Origin: Pseudomonas putida
Lineage (GTDB): Bacteria; Pseudomonadota; Gammaproteobacteria; Pseudomonadales; Pseudomonadaceae
DNA length: 64,000 nt
Direction: 5' to 3'
Assembly (NCBI RefSeq): GCF_028682635.1
Contig: NZ_JANHLK010000001.1
Span: 372,001-436,000 of the forward strand
The position numbers were made by a program, and so were the translations under genes. Numbering within the stretch: the first letter of the stretch is position 1; the number at the start of each line of letters is the position of its first letter. Below the pieces are notes generated by a model. That model worked only from the letters and a program-made list of their open reading frames with translations, did not search any database and was not told where the DNA came from. Shown piece by piece: positions 16,467 to 26,500 of the stretch.

Positions 16467-17771
16467 TTACCGCTGATGCACCAGATTCCCCGCCGCATAA
16501 GTCTGCAACACAGTCCGGTCATCCCCCAGGGTCATCAGCACAAACAACGTCTCGGCAATGTTATTGGCCTGCTGCAGGCGATAACCCAGCAGCGGCGTGG
16601 CGTTGTAGTCCAGCACCAGGAAGTCTGCATCGCTGCCCGGCTGCAGGTTGCCGATCCTGTCTTCCAGGCGAAGTGCACGGGCGCCGCCAAGGGTCGCCAG
16701 GTACAGCGACTTGAACGGGCTCAGGCGCGCGCCTTGCAGTTGCATCACCTTGTAGGCTTCGTTGAGGGTTTGCAGCAGCGAGAAACTGGTGCCGCCACCC
16801 ACGTCAGTGCCCAGGCCGACGTTCAGCTTGTGCTTCTCCGCCATCGGCAGGTTGAACAGACCGCTGCCGAGGAAGAAGTTCGAGGTCGGGCAGAACGAGA
16901 TGGCCGAACCGGTTTCCGCCAGTCGCGCGCATTCGTCATCGCACAGGTGCACGCCGTGGGCGAACACCGAGCGCTCGCCGAGCAATTGGTAGTGGTCGTA
17001 GACGTCCAGGTAACCCTTGCGCTCCGGGAACAACTCCTTGACCCACTCGATTTCCTTGAGGTTCTCGCTGATGTGGGTCTGCATGTACAGATCAGGGTAT
17101 TCGGTCAGCAACTGGCCGGCCAGGGTCAGCTGTTCCGGGGTGCTGGTCGGGGCAAAGCGCGGGGTGACCGCATAGTGCAGGCGACCCTTGCCGTGCCAGC
17201 GCTCGATCAGCGCCTTGCTTTCCAGGTAGCTGGATTCGGCGGTGTCGGTCAGGTAGTCCGGGGCGTTGCGGTCCATCATCACCTTGCCGGCGATCATGCG
17301 CAGGTCCAACTGCTCGGCGGCTTCGAAGAACGAGTTCACCGATTGCGGATGCACGCTACCGAACACCAGCGCGGTGGTGGTGCCGTTGCGCAGCAGTTCC
17401 TTGATGAAGATGTCCGCGACCTGGTCGGCGTGGGCCTTGTCGGCGAACTGGCTTTCGCAGGGGAAGGTGTAGGTGTTGAGCCAGTCCAGCAGTTGCTCGC
17501 CATAGGCGCCGACCATGCCGGTTTGCGGCAGGTGGATGTGGGTGTCGATGAACCCGGGGGTGATCAGCGCATCCTGGTAATGGGTGATCTCGATATCGGC
17601 CGGCAGGGTTGGCAACAATTCACTGGCGTGGCCGAGGGCGCTGATCTTGCCGTTGTCGATCACCAGCAAGCCGTCCTCGAAATACTCGTACGAGGCTTCG
17701 ATCCCGACTTCGGCAGGGTCGGCGATGCTGTGCAGAATGGCGGCGCGGTAGGCTTTGCGAGTCAGGGGCAT
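16467..17771 (-). CDS. guaD: Guanine deaminase
   Basis: A 434-residue amidohydrolase that converts guanine to xanthine, feeding the xanthine dehydrogenase encoded upstream. The metal-binding HxH is in GFIDTHIHLPQTG (His78, His80). Later metal and substrate residues appear in PRFAPTSTPEQL, QTHISEN, AHGVHLCDDE, FCPTSNFFLGSG and LGTDVGGGTSFS, all typical of guanine deaminases. It starts 25 bases after the xdhC stop, consistent with one leftward purine catabolic operon xdhA-xdhB-xdhC-guaD. Its length is normal for the family. Confidence 0.95.
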   Translation of the reverse strand: MPLTRKAYRAAILHSIADPAEVGIEASYEYFEDGLLVIDNGKISALGHASELLPTLPADIEITHYQDALITPGFIDTHIHLPQTGMVGAYGEQLLDWLNTYTFPCESQFADKAHADQVADIFIKELLRNGTTTALVFGSVHPQSVNSFFEAAEQLDLRMIAGKVMMDRNAPDYLTDTAESSYLESKALIERWHGKGRLHYAVTPRFAPTSTPEQLTLAGQLLTEYPDLYMQTHISENLKEIEWVKELFPERKGYLDVYDHYQLLGERSVFAHGVHLCDDECARLAETGSAISFCPTSNFFLGSGLFNLPMAEKHKLNVGLGTDVGGGTSFSLLQTLNEAYKVMQLQGARLSPFKSLYLATLGGARALRLEDRIGNLQPGSDADFLVLDYNATPLLGYRLQQANNIAETLFVLMTLGDDRTVLQTYAAGNLVHQR

Positions 17772-17796
17772 GATTATTCTCTATTTATGAAGCTCA

Positions 17797-18654
17797 TCAA
17801 TTGGAGGCTTTCAATTTTGTCGCCTGACTGCGGCGTGAAACGGGCAGCAGTTTGGCAATCGGTTCGGCGCTGGACGTTTGCTGGCCGAAATTGGCGTTGT
17901 AGGTGGCGATGATCTCGCCGGCGATGGAGATGGCGATTTCCACAGGCAGTTTGCCTTTGACTTCGCCGATGCCCATCGGGCAGCGCATGCGTTGCACGAC
18001 GCCGCTGTCGAAACCGCGGTCGCGCAGGCGGTGTTCGAATTTCACCCGTTTGGTCTTCGAGCCGATCAGGCCGAAGTAGGCAAAGTCGTTGCGCTTGAGG
18101 ATGGCGGCGGTGAGTTCGAGGTCGAGTTGGTGGTTGTGGGTCATGACGATGCAGTAGCTGCCGGCGGGCAGGTCGTCGATTTCGTCCACCGGTTCCTCGC
18201 TGACGATCTTGCGCACGCCGTGGGGGATCTGTTGCGGGAATTCGTCTTCGCGCGAATCGATCCAGCGCACCCGGCAGGGCAGGCTGGCCAGCAGCGGCAC
18301 CAGTGCACGGCCGACGTGGCCGGCACCGAATACGGCGATCTGCGCCTGGACCTGGCCCATCGGTTCGAACAGCAGCACGGTAGCGCCACCGCAGCACTGG
18401 CCCAGACTGGCGCCGAGGCTGAAGCGCTCCAGATGGGTGTCCTGCTTGCCGCTGGCGAGCATCTCGCGGGCGATCTGCATGGCCTTGTATTCCAGGTGCC
18501 CGCCACCGATGGTGTCGAAGGTCTGGCGGGCGCTGACGACCATCTTCGAACCGGCATTGCGCGGCGTCGAGCCGAGCTCTTCGATGATGGTCACCAACAC
18601 GCAGGGTTCACCCTGGTTTTGCAGGTCGGCGAGGGCGTCGATCCAGTTGTACAT
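17797..18654 (-). CDS. xdhC: XdhC, xanthine dehydrogenase accessory protein
   Basis: A 285-residue chaperone that binds the molybdenum cofactor and helps insert its sulphurated form into xanthine dehydrogenase. The N-terminal XdhC/CoxI part has LVTIIEELGSTPRNAGSKMVV, TIGGGHLEYKAM and LGQCCGGATVLLFE; the cysteine pair is a family feature. The C-terminal part has a Rossmann motif AVFGAGHVGRALV near residue 108 and SYCIVMTHNHQLD. A REP element separates it from xdhB, 117 bases upstream, which may tune relative expression. Confidence 0.94.
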   Translation of the reverse strand: MYNWIDALADLQNQGEPCVLVTIIEELGSTPRNAGSKMVVSARQTFDTIGGGHLEYKAMQIAREMLASGKQDTHLERFSLGASLGQCCGGATVLLFEPMGQVQAQIAVFGAGHVGRALVPLLASLPCRVRWIDSREDEFPQQIPHGVRKIVSEEPVDEIDDLPAGSYCIVMTHNHQLDLELTAAILKRNDFAYFGLIGSKTKRVKFEHRLRDRGFDSGVVQRMRCPMGIGEVKGKLPVEIAISIAGEIIATYNANFGQQTSSAEPIAKLLPVSRRSQATKLKASN

Positions 18655-18691
18655 GTTTCACCTCAACATCTCTGTTGTCTGTCCCGGCCTC

Positions 18692-18756
18692 ATCGCCAGC
18701 AGGCTGGCTCCCACATTGGAATGCATTCCCCTGTGGGAGCCAGCCTGCTGGCGATT
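18692..18756. repeat. REP-type palindrome, class C
   Basis: Nearly perfect inverted copies of ATCGCCAGCAGGCTGGCTCC flank about 22 bases, lying inside the xdh operon between xdhB and xdhC. In transcripts it would fold into a long stem. Confidence 0.85.
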
Positions 18757-18771
18757 GGCCGCGCCTCGGTA

Positions 18772-21171
18772 TCAGAGCGGAGCCAACTCAACCTCGGTTT
18801 CGGCCGCCTTCGCCACCTTCAACTGCCGCATCTGCTCACACCCCCACAACACCCGCTCCGGCGTCGCCGGCGCGTCGATTTTCGGCTGATGCTTGTAATC
18901 ACCCAGACTGGCCACCGCATCCTTGATCGCACACCACGCGGCGATGCCGAGCATGAACGGCGGCTCGCCCACGGCCTTGGAATGGAACACCGTGTCTTCC
19001 GGGTTCTTGCGGTTTTCCACCAGCTTCACCCGCAGGTCCAGCGGCATGTCCGCCACGGCCGGGATCTTGTAGCTGGCCGGGCCGTTGGTCATCAGCTTGC
19101 CCTTGTTGTTCCACACCAGCTCTTCCATGGTCAGCCAACCCATGCCCTGGATGAAACCGCCCTCGACCTGGCCGATGTCGATAGCCGGGTTCAGCGAGGC
19201 GCCGACGTCGTGGAGGATGTCGGTGCGCAGCATCTTGTACTCGCCGGTCAGGGTGTCGATGATCACCTCGCAGCAGGCGGCGCCAAAGGCGAAGTAATAG
19301 AACGGACGGCCGCGGGCCTGGCTGCGGTCGTAGTAGATTTTCGGGGTCTTGTAGAACCCGGTACTCGACAGCGACACCTGGGCGAAATACGCCTGCTGGA
19401 TCAGCGCTTCGAAGGTCAGGATGTGATCGCGAACCCGCACGTGGCCGTTGTGGAACTCCACGTCTTCTTCGCTGACCTTGTACTGGCGAGCGGCGAATTC
19501 CACCAGGCGTTGCTTGATGGTCTCTGCGGCATTCTGCGCAGCCTTGCCGTTGAGGTCGGCGCCACTGGACGCAGCGGTCGGCGAGGTGTTCGGCACCTTG
19601 TCAGTGTTGGTCGCAGTGATCTGCACGCGGTCCATTTCCACCTGGAACACCTCGGCCACAACCTGCGCGACCTTGGTGTTCAGGCCCTGGCCCATTTCGG
19701 TGCCGCCGTGGTTCAGGTGGATGCTGCCGTCGGTGTAGACGTGCACCAGCGCGCCGGCCTGGTTGAGGAAGCTGGCGGTGAAGGAGATGCCGAATTTCAC
19801 CGGGGTCAGCGCCAGGCCTTTTTTCAGGATCGGGCTGTTGGCGTTGTAGCGACGGATCGCTTCGCGGCGCTCGGCGTACTGGCTGCTGGCTTCCAGTTCG
19901 GCGGTCATTTCCTCGAGCATGTTGTGCTCGACGGTCTGGTAGTAGTGGGTGACGTTACGCTCGGTCTTGCCGTAATAGTTGGCCTTGCGCACCGCCAGCG
20001 GGTCGAGGGCCAGGTGCCGGGCGATGGCGTCCATCACCTCTTCGATGGCGACCATGCCTTGCGGGCCGCCGAAGCCACGGTAAGCGGTGTTCGAGGCGGT
20101 GTTGGTCTTGCAGCGGTGACCATTGATGGTCGCGTCGCCCAGGTAGTACGAGTTGTCGGAGTGGAACATCGCGCGGTCGACGATCGATGCCGACAGGTCC
20201 GGCGAGCAGCCGCAGTTGCCGGCCAGTTCCAGGGCAATCCCGTGCAGGCGCCCGGTGCTGTCGAAGCCGACGTCGTATTCGACATAGAACGGGTGACGCT
20301 TGCCGGTCATCAGCATGTCTTCGACCCGCGGCAGGCGCATCTTGGTCGGCTGGCCGGTGAGGTGCGCGATCACCGCGCACAGGCACGCCGGGCTCGCCGC
20401 TTGCGTCTCCTTGCCGCCAAAGCCGCCGCCCATGCGGCGCATGTCGACGACGATCTTGTTCATCGACACGTCCAGCACTTCGGCCACCAGCTTCTGCACT
20501 TCGGTGGGGTTCTGCGTGGAGCAGTAGACGATCATGCCGCCGTCTTCGGTGGGCATCACCGAGGAAATCTGGGTTTCCAGGTAGAAGTGTTCCTGGCCAC
20601 CAATGTGCAGGGTGCCCTGGATGCGGTGCTCGGCGGTGGCCAGCGCCGTGGCCGAATCGCCGCGCTGATGGGTGTGGCTGTCGAGCACGAAGTGGCGCTT
20701 GCGCAAGGCTTCGACCACGTCCAGCACCGGCTCGAGGTCTTCATATTCGATGATCGCGGCCATCGCCGCCTTGCGTGCGGTTTCCAGGTCTTTCGCGGCG
20801 ACGGCGAGCACCGGCTGGCCGACGAACTGCACGTCGTCGATGGCCAGCAGCGGGTCACCCGGCAGCAGTGGGCCGATGTCTTTCAGGCCCGGCACGTCTT
20901 CGTGGGTGATGGCGATGCGCACGCCTTCGAAGGCGTAGCACGGCTGGGTGTCGATGCTGATGATCCGGGCGTGGGCGCGGTCGGACAAGCGTGCATAAAC
21001 GTGCAGCTGGTTCGGAAATTCCAGGCGATCGTCGATGTACTGCGCTTCACCGGACACATGCTTGGCCGCGCTGTCGTGCTTGACGCTGCGGCCGACACCG
21101 GTGGTCAGGTCCTTGGCGAACAGTTCAGCCAGTTCGGCCTGGGTCTTCTCTACGGCGTGATGGTTAGACAT
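18772..21171 (-). CDS. xdhB: Xanthine dehydrogenase, molybdopterin-binding subunit
   Basis: The 799-residue large subunit, which oxidises hypoxanthine to xanthine and xanthine to urate. Molybdopterin-binding motifs include RRMGGGFGGKETQ (about 240-252), YRGFGGPQGM, and GGTEMGQGLNTK. The active-site glutamate is Glu736 in KAVGEPPFML. The start overlaps the xdhA stop by 8 bases, indicating tight translational coupling. Its length and motif order match two-subunit bacterial enzymes of the Rhodobacter XDH type. Confidence 0.96.
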   Translation of the reverse strand: MSNHHAVEKTQAELAELFAKDLTTGVGRSVKHDSAAKHVSGEAQYIDDRLEFPNQLHVYARLSDRAHARIISIDTQPCYAFEGVRIAITHEDVPGLKDIGPLLPGDPLLAIDDVQFVGQPVLAVAAKDLETARKAAMAAIIEYEDLEPVLDVVEALRKRHFVLDSHTHQRGDSATALATAEHRIQGTLHIGGQEHFYLETQISSVMPTEDGGMIVYCSTQNPTEVQKLVAEVLDVSMNKIVVDMRRMGGGFGGKETQAASPACLCAVIAHLTGQPTKMRLPRVEDMLMTGKRHPFYVEYDVGFDSTGRLHGIALELAGNCGCSPDLSASIVDRAMFHSDNSYYLGDATINGHRCKTNTASNTAYRGFGGPQGMVAIEEVMDAIARHLALDPLAVRKANYYGKTERNVTHYYQTVEHNMLEEMTAELEASSQYAERREAIRRYNANSPILKKGLALTPVKFGISFTASFLNQAGALVHVYTDGSIHLNHGGTEMGQGLNTKVAQVVAEVFQVEMDRVQITATNTDKVPNTSPTAASSGADLNGKAAQNAAETIKQRLVEFAARQYKVSEEDVEFHNGHVRVRDHILTFEALIQQAYFAQVSLSSTGFYKTPKIYYDRSQARGRPFYYFAFGAACCEVIIDTLTGEYKMLRTDILHDVGASLNPAIDIGQVEGGFIQGMGWLTMEELVWNNKGKLMTNGPASYKIPAVADMPLDLRVKLVENRKNPEDTVFHSKAVGEPPFMLGIAAWCAIKDAVASLGDYKHQPKIDAPATPERVLWGCEQMRQLKVAKAAETEVELAPL

Positions 21172-22657
21172 AAGCGGTCACCCGAGTCTCGATGTGCGGC
21201 GTTTGCAGTTCGATGAAGTATTTGCGCAGCAGGTTCTGCGCACTGAGCAGGCGATATTCCTTGCTGGCGCGGAAGTCCGACAGCGGCGTGAAATCTTCCG
21301 CCAGGGCAGCGCAGGCACGTTCAACGGTGGCGCTGTTAAAGGGCGCACCGATCAACGCGGTTTCGCAACTGTTGGCGCGCTTTGGAATGGCCGCCATGCC
21401 ACCGAACGCCACGCGGGCATCGGCGATCACACCGTTTTCCAGGCGCAGGTTGAACGCCGCGCACACCGCGGAAATGTCATCGTCCAGGCGCTTGGACACC
21501 TTGTAGGCGCGGAACAGCTGTTCGACGCTGGCGCGCGGCACGATGATCTTCTCGATGAACTCGCTTTCCTGGCGTGCGGTGACGCGGTAATCGATGAAGT
21601 AATCTTCCAGCGCCAGGGTGCGGCGGGTATCGCCTTTGCACAGGACGATCTGCGCACCCAGGGCAATCAGCAGCGGTGGCGAGTCGCCGATGGGCGAGGC
21701 GTTGCCGATGTTGCCGCCCAGGGTGCCCTGGTTGCGGATCTGCAAGGAGGCGAAGCGCTGCAGCAGTTCGCCGAAGTCCGGGTACTCGGCCTTCAACGCT
21801 TCGTAGCAGTCGGAGAGGGCGGTGGCGGCACCGATTTCCAGGCGGTCGTCGAAGCGGTCGATGCGCTTCATCTCGGCGACGTTGCCGACGTAGATCATCA
21901 CCGGCAGGGTACGGTGGAACTGGGTCACTTCCAGCGCCAGGTCGGTGCCGCCGGCCAGCAATCGGGCTTGTGGATAAGCGTCGTACAGGTCGGCCAGGTC
22001 GGCCACGGTCAGCGGCACCAGGCAGCGCTTGTCACCGCTGTTGAGTTCGCCGATGTCGGTCGGCGCGATGGCCTTGAGTCGGGCGATGGTCTGGGCTTCA
22101 TTGGCATCGAACTGATCCGGTTGCTTGGCGCAGCAGGACTGCTCGGCCGCTTCCAGGATCGGCCGATAACCGGTGCAGCGGCAGAGGTTGCCGGCCAGGG
22201 CTTCGTGGGCCTTGTGCTGATCCGGTGCATCGCTGTTCTTTTGCAGTGCAAACAACGACATCACGAAACCCGGGGTGCAGAACCCGCATTGCGAGCCGTG
22301 GCACTCGACCATGGCCTTCTGCACGCTGTGCAGCTCACCCTTGTGCTTGAGGTCTTCAACGCTGATCAGTTGCTTGCCGTGCAGGGACGACACGAAGGTC
22401 AGGCACGAGTTGAGGCTGCGATAACGAATGCGATCGCGGCCGTCGTCATCGGTCTGCAGCTCGCCGACCACCACGGTGCACGCGCCACAGTCACCGCTGG
22501 CGCAGCCTTCTTTGGTGCCGGGTTTGCCCACATGGTCGCGCAGATAATTGAGCACGGTCAGGTTCGGGTCCAGGGCGTGCTCGCTACGGAGTTCCTGGTT
22601 GAGTAAAAACTGGATCACGGAAGGCCTCGCAGACTCATTATTGTTGTTAACCGCCAT
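21164..22657 (-). CDS. xdhA: Xanthine dehydrogenase, iron-sulphur and FAD subunit
   Basis: The 497-residue small subunit. Residues 15-170 carry the two [2Fe-2S] clusters: GCASGDCGACTVVVG with a further cysteine in LNSCLTF, then CHGSQCGFCTPGFVMS and NLCRCTGYRPI. The C-terminal part (about 195-490) is the FAD domain with LLAGGTDLALEVTQ and LGGNIGNASPIGDSPP. It relays electrons from the molybdenum centre to NAD+. It is the first gene of the leftward xdhABC-guaD unit. The region upstream (22658-22883) holds several inverted repeats and is shared with a divergent GntR gene. Confidence 0.95.
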   Translation of the reverse strand: MAVNNNNESARPSVIQFLLNQELRSEHALDPNLTVLNYLRDHVGKPGTKEGCASGDCGACTVVVGELQTDDDGRDRIRYRSLNSCLTFVSSLHGKQLISVEDLKHKGELHSVQKAMVECHGSQCGFCTPGFVMSLFALQKNSDAPDQHKAHEALAGNLCRCTGYRPILEAAEQSCCAKQPDQFDANEAQTIARLKAIAPTDIGELNSGDKRCLVPLTVADLADLYDAYPQARLLAGGTDLALEVTQFHRTLPVMIYVGNVAEMKRIDRFDDRLEIGAATALSDCYEALKAEYPDFGELLQRFASLQIRNQGTLGGNIGNASPIGDSPPLLIALGAQIVLCKGDTRRTLALEDYFIDYRVTARQESEFIEKIIVPRASVEQLFRAYKVSKRLDDDISAVCAAFNLRLENGVIADARVAFGGMAAIPKRANSCETALIGAPFNSATVERACAALAEDFTPLSDFRASKEYRLLSAQNLLRKYFIELQTPHIETRVTAYV

Positions 22658-22676
22658 GAACCGAATTTAGCAGGTC

Positions 22677-22772
22677 TGACTTTCCGGTCAATGATTTTCT
22701 GACTTAAAGGTCAGGAAAATGCATTTTGTCGATTAACGCCTGTTTTCTTCAGTATTGACCCTCGATCAATAC
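22677..22772. promoter_or_regulatory. Cluster of three dyads between xdhA and the GntR gene
   Basis: Two boxes TGAC-N6-GTCA lie at 22677-22690 and 22700-22713, their starts 23 bases apart; the second extends to CTGAC-N6-GTCAG. A third, perfect 7-7-7 dyad GTATTGA-N7-TCAATAC lies at 22752-22772. They are plausible operators for the adjacent GntR regulator or another purine regulator, inferred from symmetry and position only. Confidence 0.45.
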
Positions 22773-22883
22773 CTTGCTTTTTGCTTGAATCGTGCCAAAA
22801 CCACCGGGCAGGCCCTGCGCCATGACGTATCAATTGCGCTACACTGCGCCGCTTGTGCAAATCGAAGAGTTTGAAGGACAACC

Positions 22884-23543
22884 ATGACGTTCAAGGCGCC
22901 GGACAGCCTCGCCGAGCAAATCGCGCATCACCTCGCCGAACGCATCATTCGCGGCGAGATGAAGCCCGGGGAGCGCATCCAGGAACAGAAGGTCACCCAG
23001 GCACTCGACGTCAGCCGCGGCTCGGTTCGCGAGGCCTTGCTGATTCTCGAGCGCAGGCACCTGATCGCCATCCTGCCGCGCCGGGGCGCCCACGTCACCG
23101 AGCTCACCGCGCACAAGGTCAAGAGCCTGTGCACGCTGATGAGCGAGATGTACATCCTGCTCGCCAACGCCGTGGCCAACGGCTGGAAAGTCCAGGCCGA
23201 CCTGGCGCCATTCCTGCAAATCCAGCAGCGCCTGACGGCCAGCTTCGAGCGCCAGGACATCCATAGCTTCGTCGACGACAGTTTCAATGTGATGCGCGCT
23301 ACCTATCCGTTCGCCAACAACCCGTACCTGCAGGAAACCGTCGAAAACCTGCAGCCGGCCATGAGCCGTGCGTATTTTCTCGCCCTGGACCAGCGCAAGG
23401 CCTCGATGAGCGAATACCTGGCCTTGTTCGAGCGCCTGCTCGCCGCCGTGATCGCCCGTGACTTTGCACAGATCCGCGAAGTGCTGACCGCTTACGGCCA
23501 GCGCAGCTGCGATCTGGTGATCTCTGCCCTGACGGACGCATAA
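22884..23543 (+). CDS. GntR family transcriptional regulator (FCD type)
   Basis: 219 residues: a winged helix domain (about 8-72: ERIIRGEMKPGERIQEQKVTQALDVSRGSVREALLILERR) and a helical FCD domain (about 80-215). It is divergent from xdhA, so regulation of xanthine dehydrogenase is a reasonable inference. It also ends only 2 bases before the smc start codon, so smc may be partly transcribed with it. A weak GAAGGA ribosome site precedes the ATG. The effector is not predictable from sequence. Confidence 0.88.
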   Translation: MTFKAPDSLAEQIAHHLAERIIRGEMKPGERIQEQKVTQALDVSRGSVREALLILERRHLIAILPRRGAHVTELTAHKVKSLCTLMSEMYILLANAVANGWKVQADLAPFLQIQQRLTASFERQDIHSFVDDSFNVMRATYPFANNPYLQETVENLQPAMSRAYFLALDQRKASMSEYLALFERLLAAVIARDFAQIREVLTAYGQRSCDLVISALTDA

Positions 23544-23545
23544 GC

Positions 23546-26500
23546 GTGCGGCTAAAGTGCATCAAGCTGGCGGGGTTCAAATCCTTCGTCGACCCGACCA
23601 CGGTGAACTTCCCCAGCAACATGGCGGCGGTGGTCGGGCCCAATGGTTGCGGCAAGTCGAACATCATCGACGCCGTGCGCTGGGTGATGGGCGAAAGTTC
23701 GGCGAAGAACCTGCGCGGTGAGTCGATGACCGACGTCATCTTCAACGGTTCGACCAGCCGTAAACCGGTGAGCCAGGCGAGCATCGAGCTGGTGTTCGAT
23801 AACACCGATGGCACCTTGCTCGGTGAATACGCCGCCTATGCGGAAATTTCCATTCGCCGCAAAGTCACCCGCGATAGCCAGACCACCTACTATCTCAACG
23901 GCACCAAATGCCGGCGCCGTGACATCACCGATATCTTCCTCGGCACCGGCCTCGGCCCGCGCAGCTACTCGATCATCGAGCAGGGGATGATCTCCAAGCT
24001 GATCGAGTCCAAGCCTGAAGACCTGCGCAACTTTATCGAAGAAGCGGCGGGGATCTCCAAGTACAAGGAGCGTCGGCGCGAAACCGAAAACCGCATCCGC
24101 CGCACCCACGAAAACCTCGAGCGCCTGACCGACTTGCGCGAAGAGCTCGAACGTCAGCTCGAACGCCTGCACCGCCAGGCTGAAGCGGCCAAGAAGTATC
24201 AGGAACTCAAAGGCGAAGAGCGTCAGCTCAAGGCGCAACTGTCGGCCCTGCGCTGGCAGGACCTGAACGAACAGGTCGGCCAGCGCGAAGCAATCATCGG
24301 CACCCAGGAAATCAGTTTCGAAGCCCTGGTGGCCGAACAGCGCAACGCCGATGCCAGTATCGAACGCCTGCGCGATGGCCATCACGACCTCTCCGAGCGC
24401 TTCAATCTGGTGCAAGGGCGCTTCTATTCGGTCGGCGGCGACATCGCCCGGGTCGAACAGAGCATTCAGCACGGTCAGCAGCGCTTGCGCCAGTTGCAGG
24501 ACGATTTAAAGGAAGCCGAGCGCGCGCGCCTGGAGACCGAGTCGCACCTTGGTCACGACCGCACGCTGCTGCTGACTCTCGGCGAAGAGCTGGACATGCT
24601 CACGCCGGAGCAGGAAGTCACCAGCGCCGCCGCCGAAGAGGCCGCCGCCGCGCTGGAAGAATCCGAAACCACCATGCATGGCTGGCAGGAGCAGTGGGAC
24701 ACCTTCAACCTGAGCGCTGCCGAGCCGCGGCGCCAGTCGGAAGTCCAGCAGTCGCGCATCCAGCAACTGGAAACCAGCCTGGAGCGCCTGGCCGATCGGC
24801 AGAAACGCCTCGGCGAAGAGCGCGCTTTGCTCTCGGCGGATCCGGAAGATGCCGCGATCATGCAGCTCAGCGAGCAGCTCGCTGAATCCGAGGCGACCCT
24901 CGAGGATTTGCAGACCAGTGAAGAAGCTCAGGTCGAAAAGCTCGAGCAATTGCGCCAGCAATTGCAGCACGCGCTGACGGCACAGCAACAGGCCCAGGGC
25001 GATCTGCAGCGCCTCAATGGTCGCCTGGCCTCGCTCGAAGCCCTGCAACAAGCCGCGCTCGATCCGGGCACCGGCACCGCCGAGTGGCTGCGTGAGCAGC
25101 ATCTGGCGGATCGCCCGCGCCTCGCCGAAGGGCTGAAGGTTGAAGCGGGTTGGGAGCTGGCGGTGGAAACCGTGCTCGGTGCCGACCTGCAAGCGGTGCT
25201 GGTGGACGACTTCAACGACTTCGACCTGTCCAGCTTTGCCCAGGGCGATCTGCGCCTGCTCAGCCCGGCCAGCGATGGCCAGCGGGTGCCTGGCAGTTTG
25301 CTGGACAAGGTCGAGGCGCAGATTGATCTGTCGCCATGGCTGGGGCAGGTCAAACCGGTCGAGAGCCTGGAGCAAGCCTTGGCCATGCGCGGTCAGTTGG
25401 CCGCCGGCCAGAGCCTGATCAGCCGCGACGGCTATTGGGTCGGCCGGCACTTTCTGCGGGTGCGCCGTGCCAGTGAAGCGGAAAGCGGCATGCTCGCCCG
25501 TGGCCAGGAAATCCAGAAACTGGGCCTGGAGCGCGAAGAGCGCGAAGCGGCTGTCGAGTCCCTGGAAACCGAATTGCAAAACCTGCGGGCGCAACAGCGT
25601 CAGCAGGAAAACGGTCGCGAACACTTGCGTCGTTTGCTGCAGGACGAAGCCCGTCAGCAAGGCGAGTTGAAGGCCCAGCTGTCGGCCGGCAAAGCCAAGG
25701 CCGAGCAGTTGGCCCTGCGCCGCACCCGTCTTGACGAAGAAATCGAGGAACTGGGCGAGCAGCGCGCCCTGGAGCACGAAAGCATCGGTGAAGCGCGCCT
25801 GCAATTGCAGGAAGCCCTCGACGCCATGGCCCTGGACACCGAGCAGCGCGAGTTGCTGCTGGCCCAGCGCGACAGCTTGCGCGAACGCCTTGACCGGGTG
25901 CGCCAGGAGGCCCGCCAGCACAAGGATCACGCCCACCAACTGGCGGTGCGCCTGGGCTCGCTCAAGGCCCAGCACGATTCCACGCGCCAGGCCCTGGAGC
26001 GCCTGGAAATGCAGGCCGAACGCCTGACGGAAAAGCGCGAACAGTTGTCTCTGAATCTGGAGGAGGGCGAGGCGCCGCTGGAAGAGTTGCGCCTGAAACT
26101 CGAAGAACTGCTCGACAAGCGCATGACCGTCGACGAAGAGCTCAAGACCGCGCAGATCGCCTTGGAGGATGCCGACCGCGAACTGCGTGAGGCCGAGAAG
26201 CGCCGCAACCAGGCCGAACAACAGTCCCAGCTGATTCGCAGCCAGCTGGAAACCCAGCGCATGGAATGGCAGGCCCTGACCGTGCGGCGCAAGGCATTGC
26301 AGGACCAGTTGCTCGAAGACGGTTACGACCTGCACGGCGTGCTGGCCACACTGACCGCCGAGGCCAGCGAGAAAGCCGCCGAGGAAGAGCTTGAGCGCAT
26401 CGCCGCGCGGATCCAGCGCCTGGGCGCAATCAACCTCGCGGCCATCGATGAGTACCAGCAACAATCGGAGCGTAAACGTTATCTGGACGCCCAGAACGAC

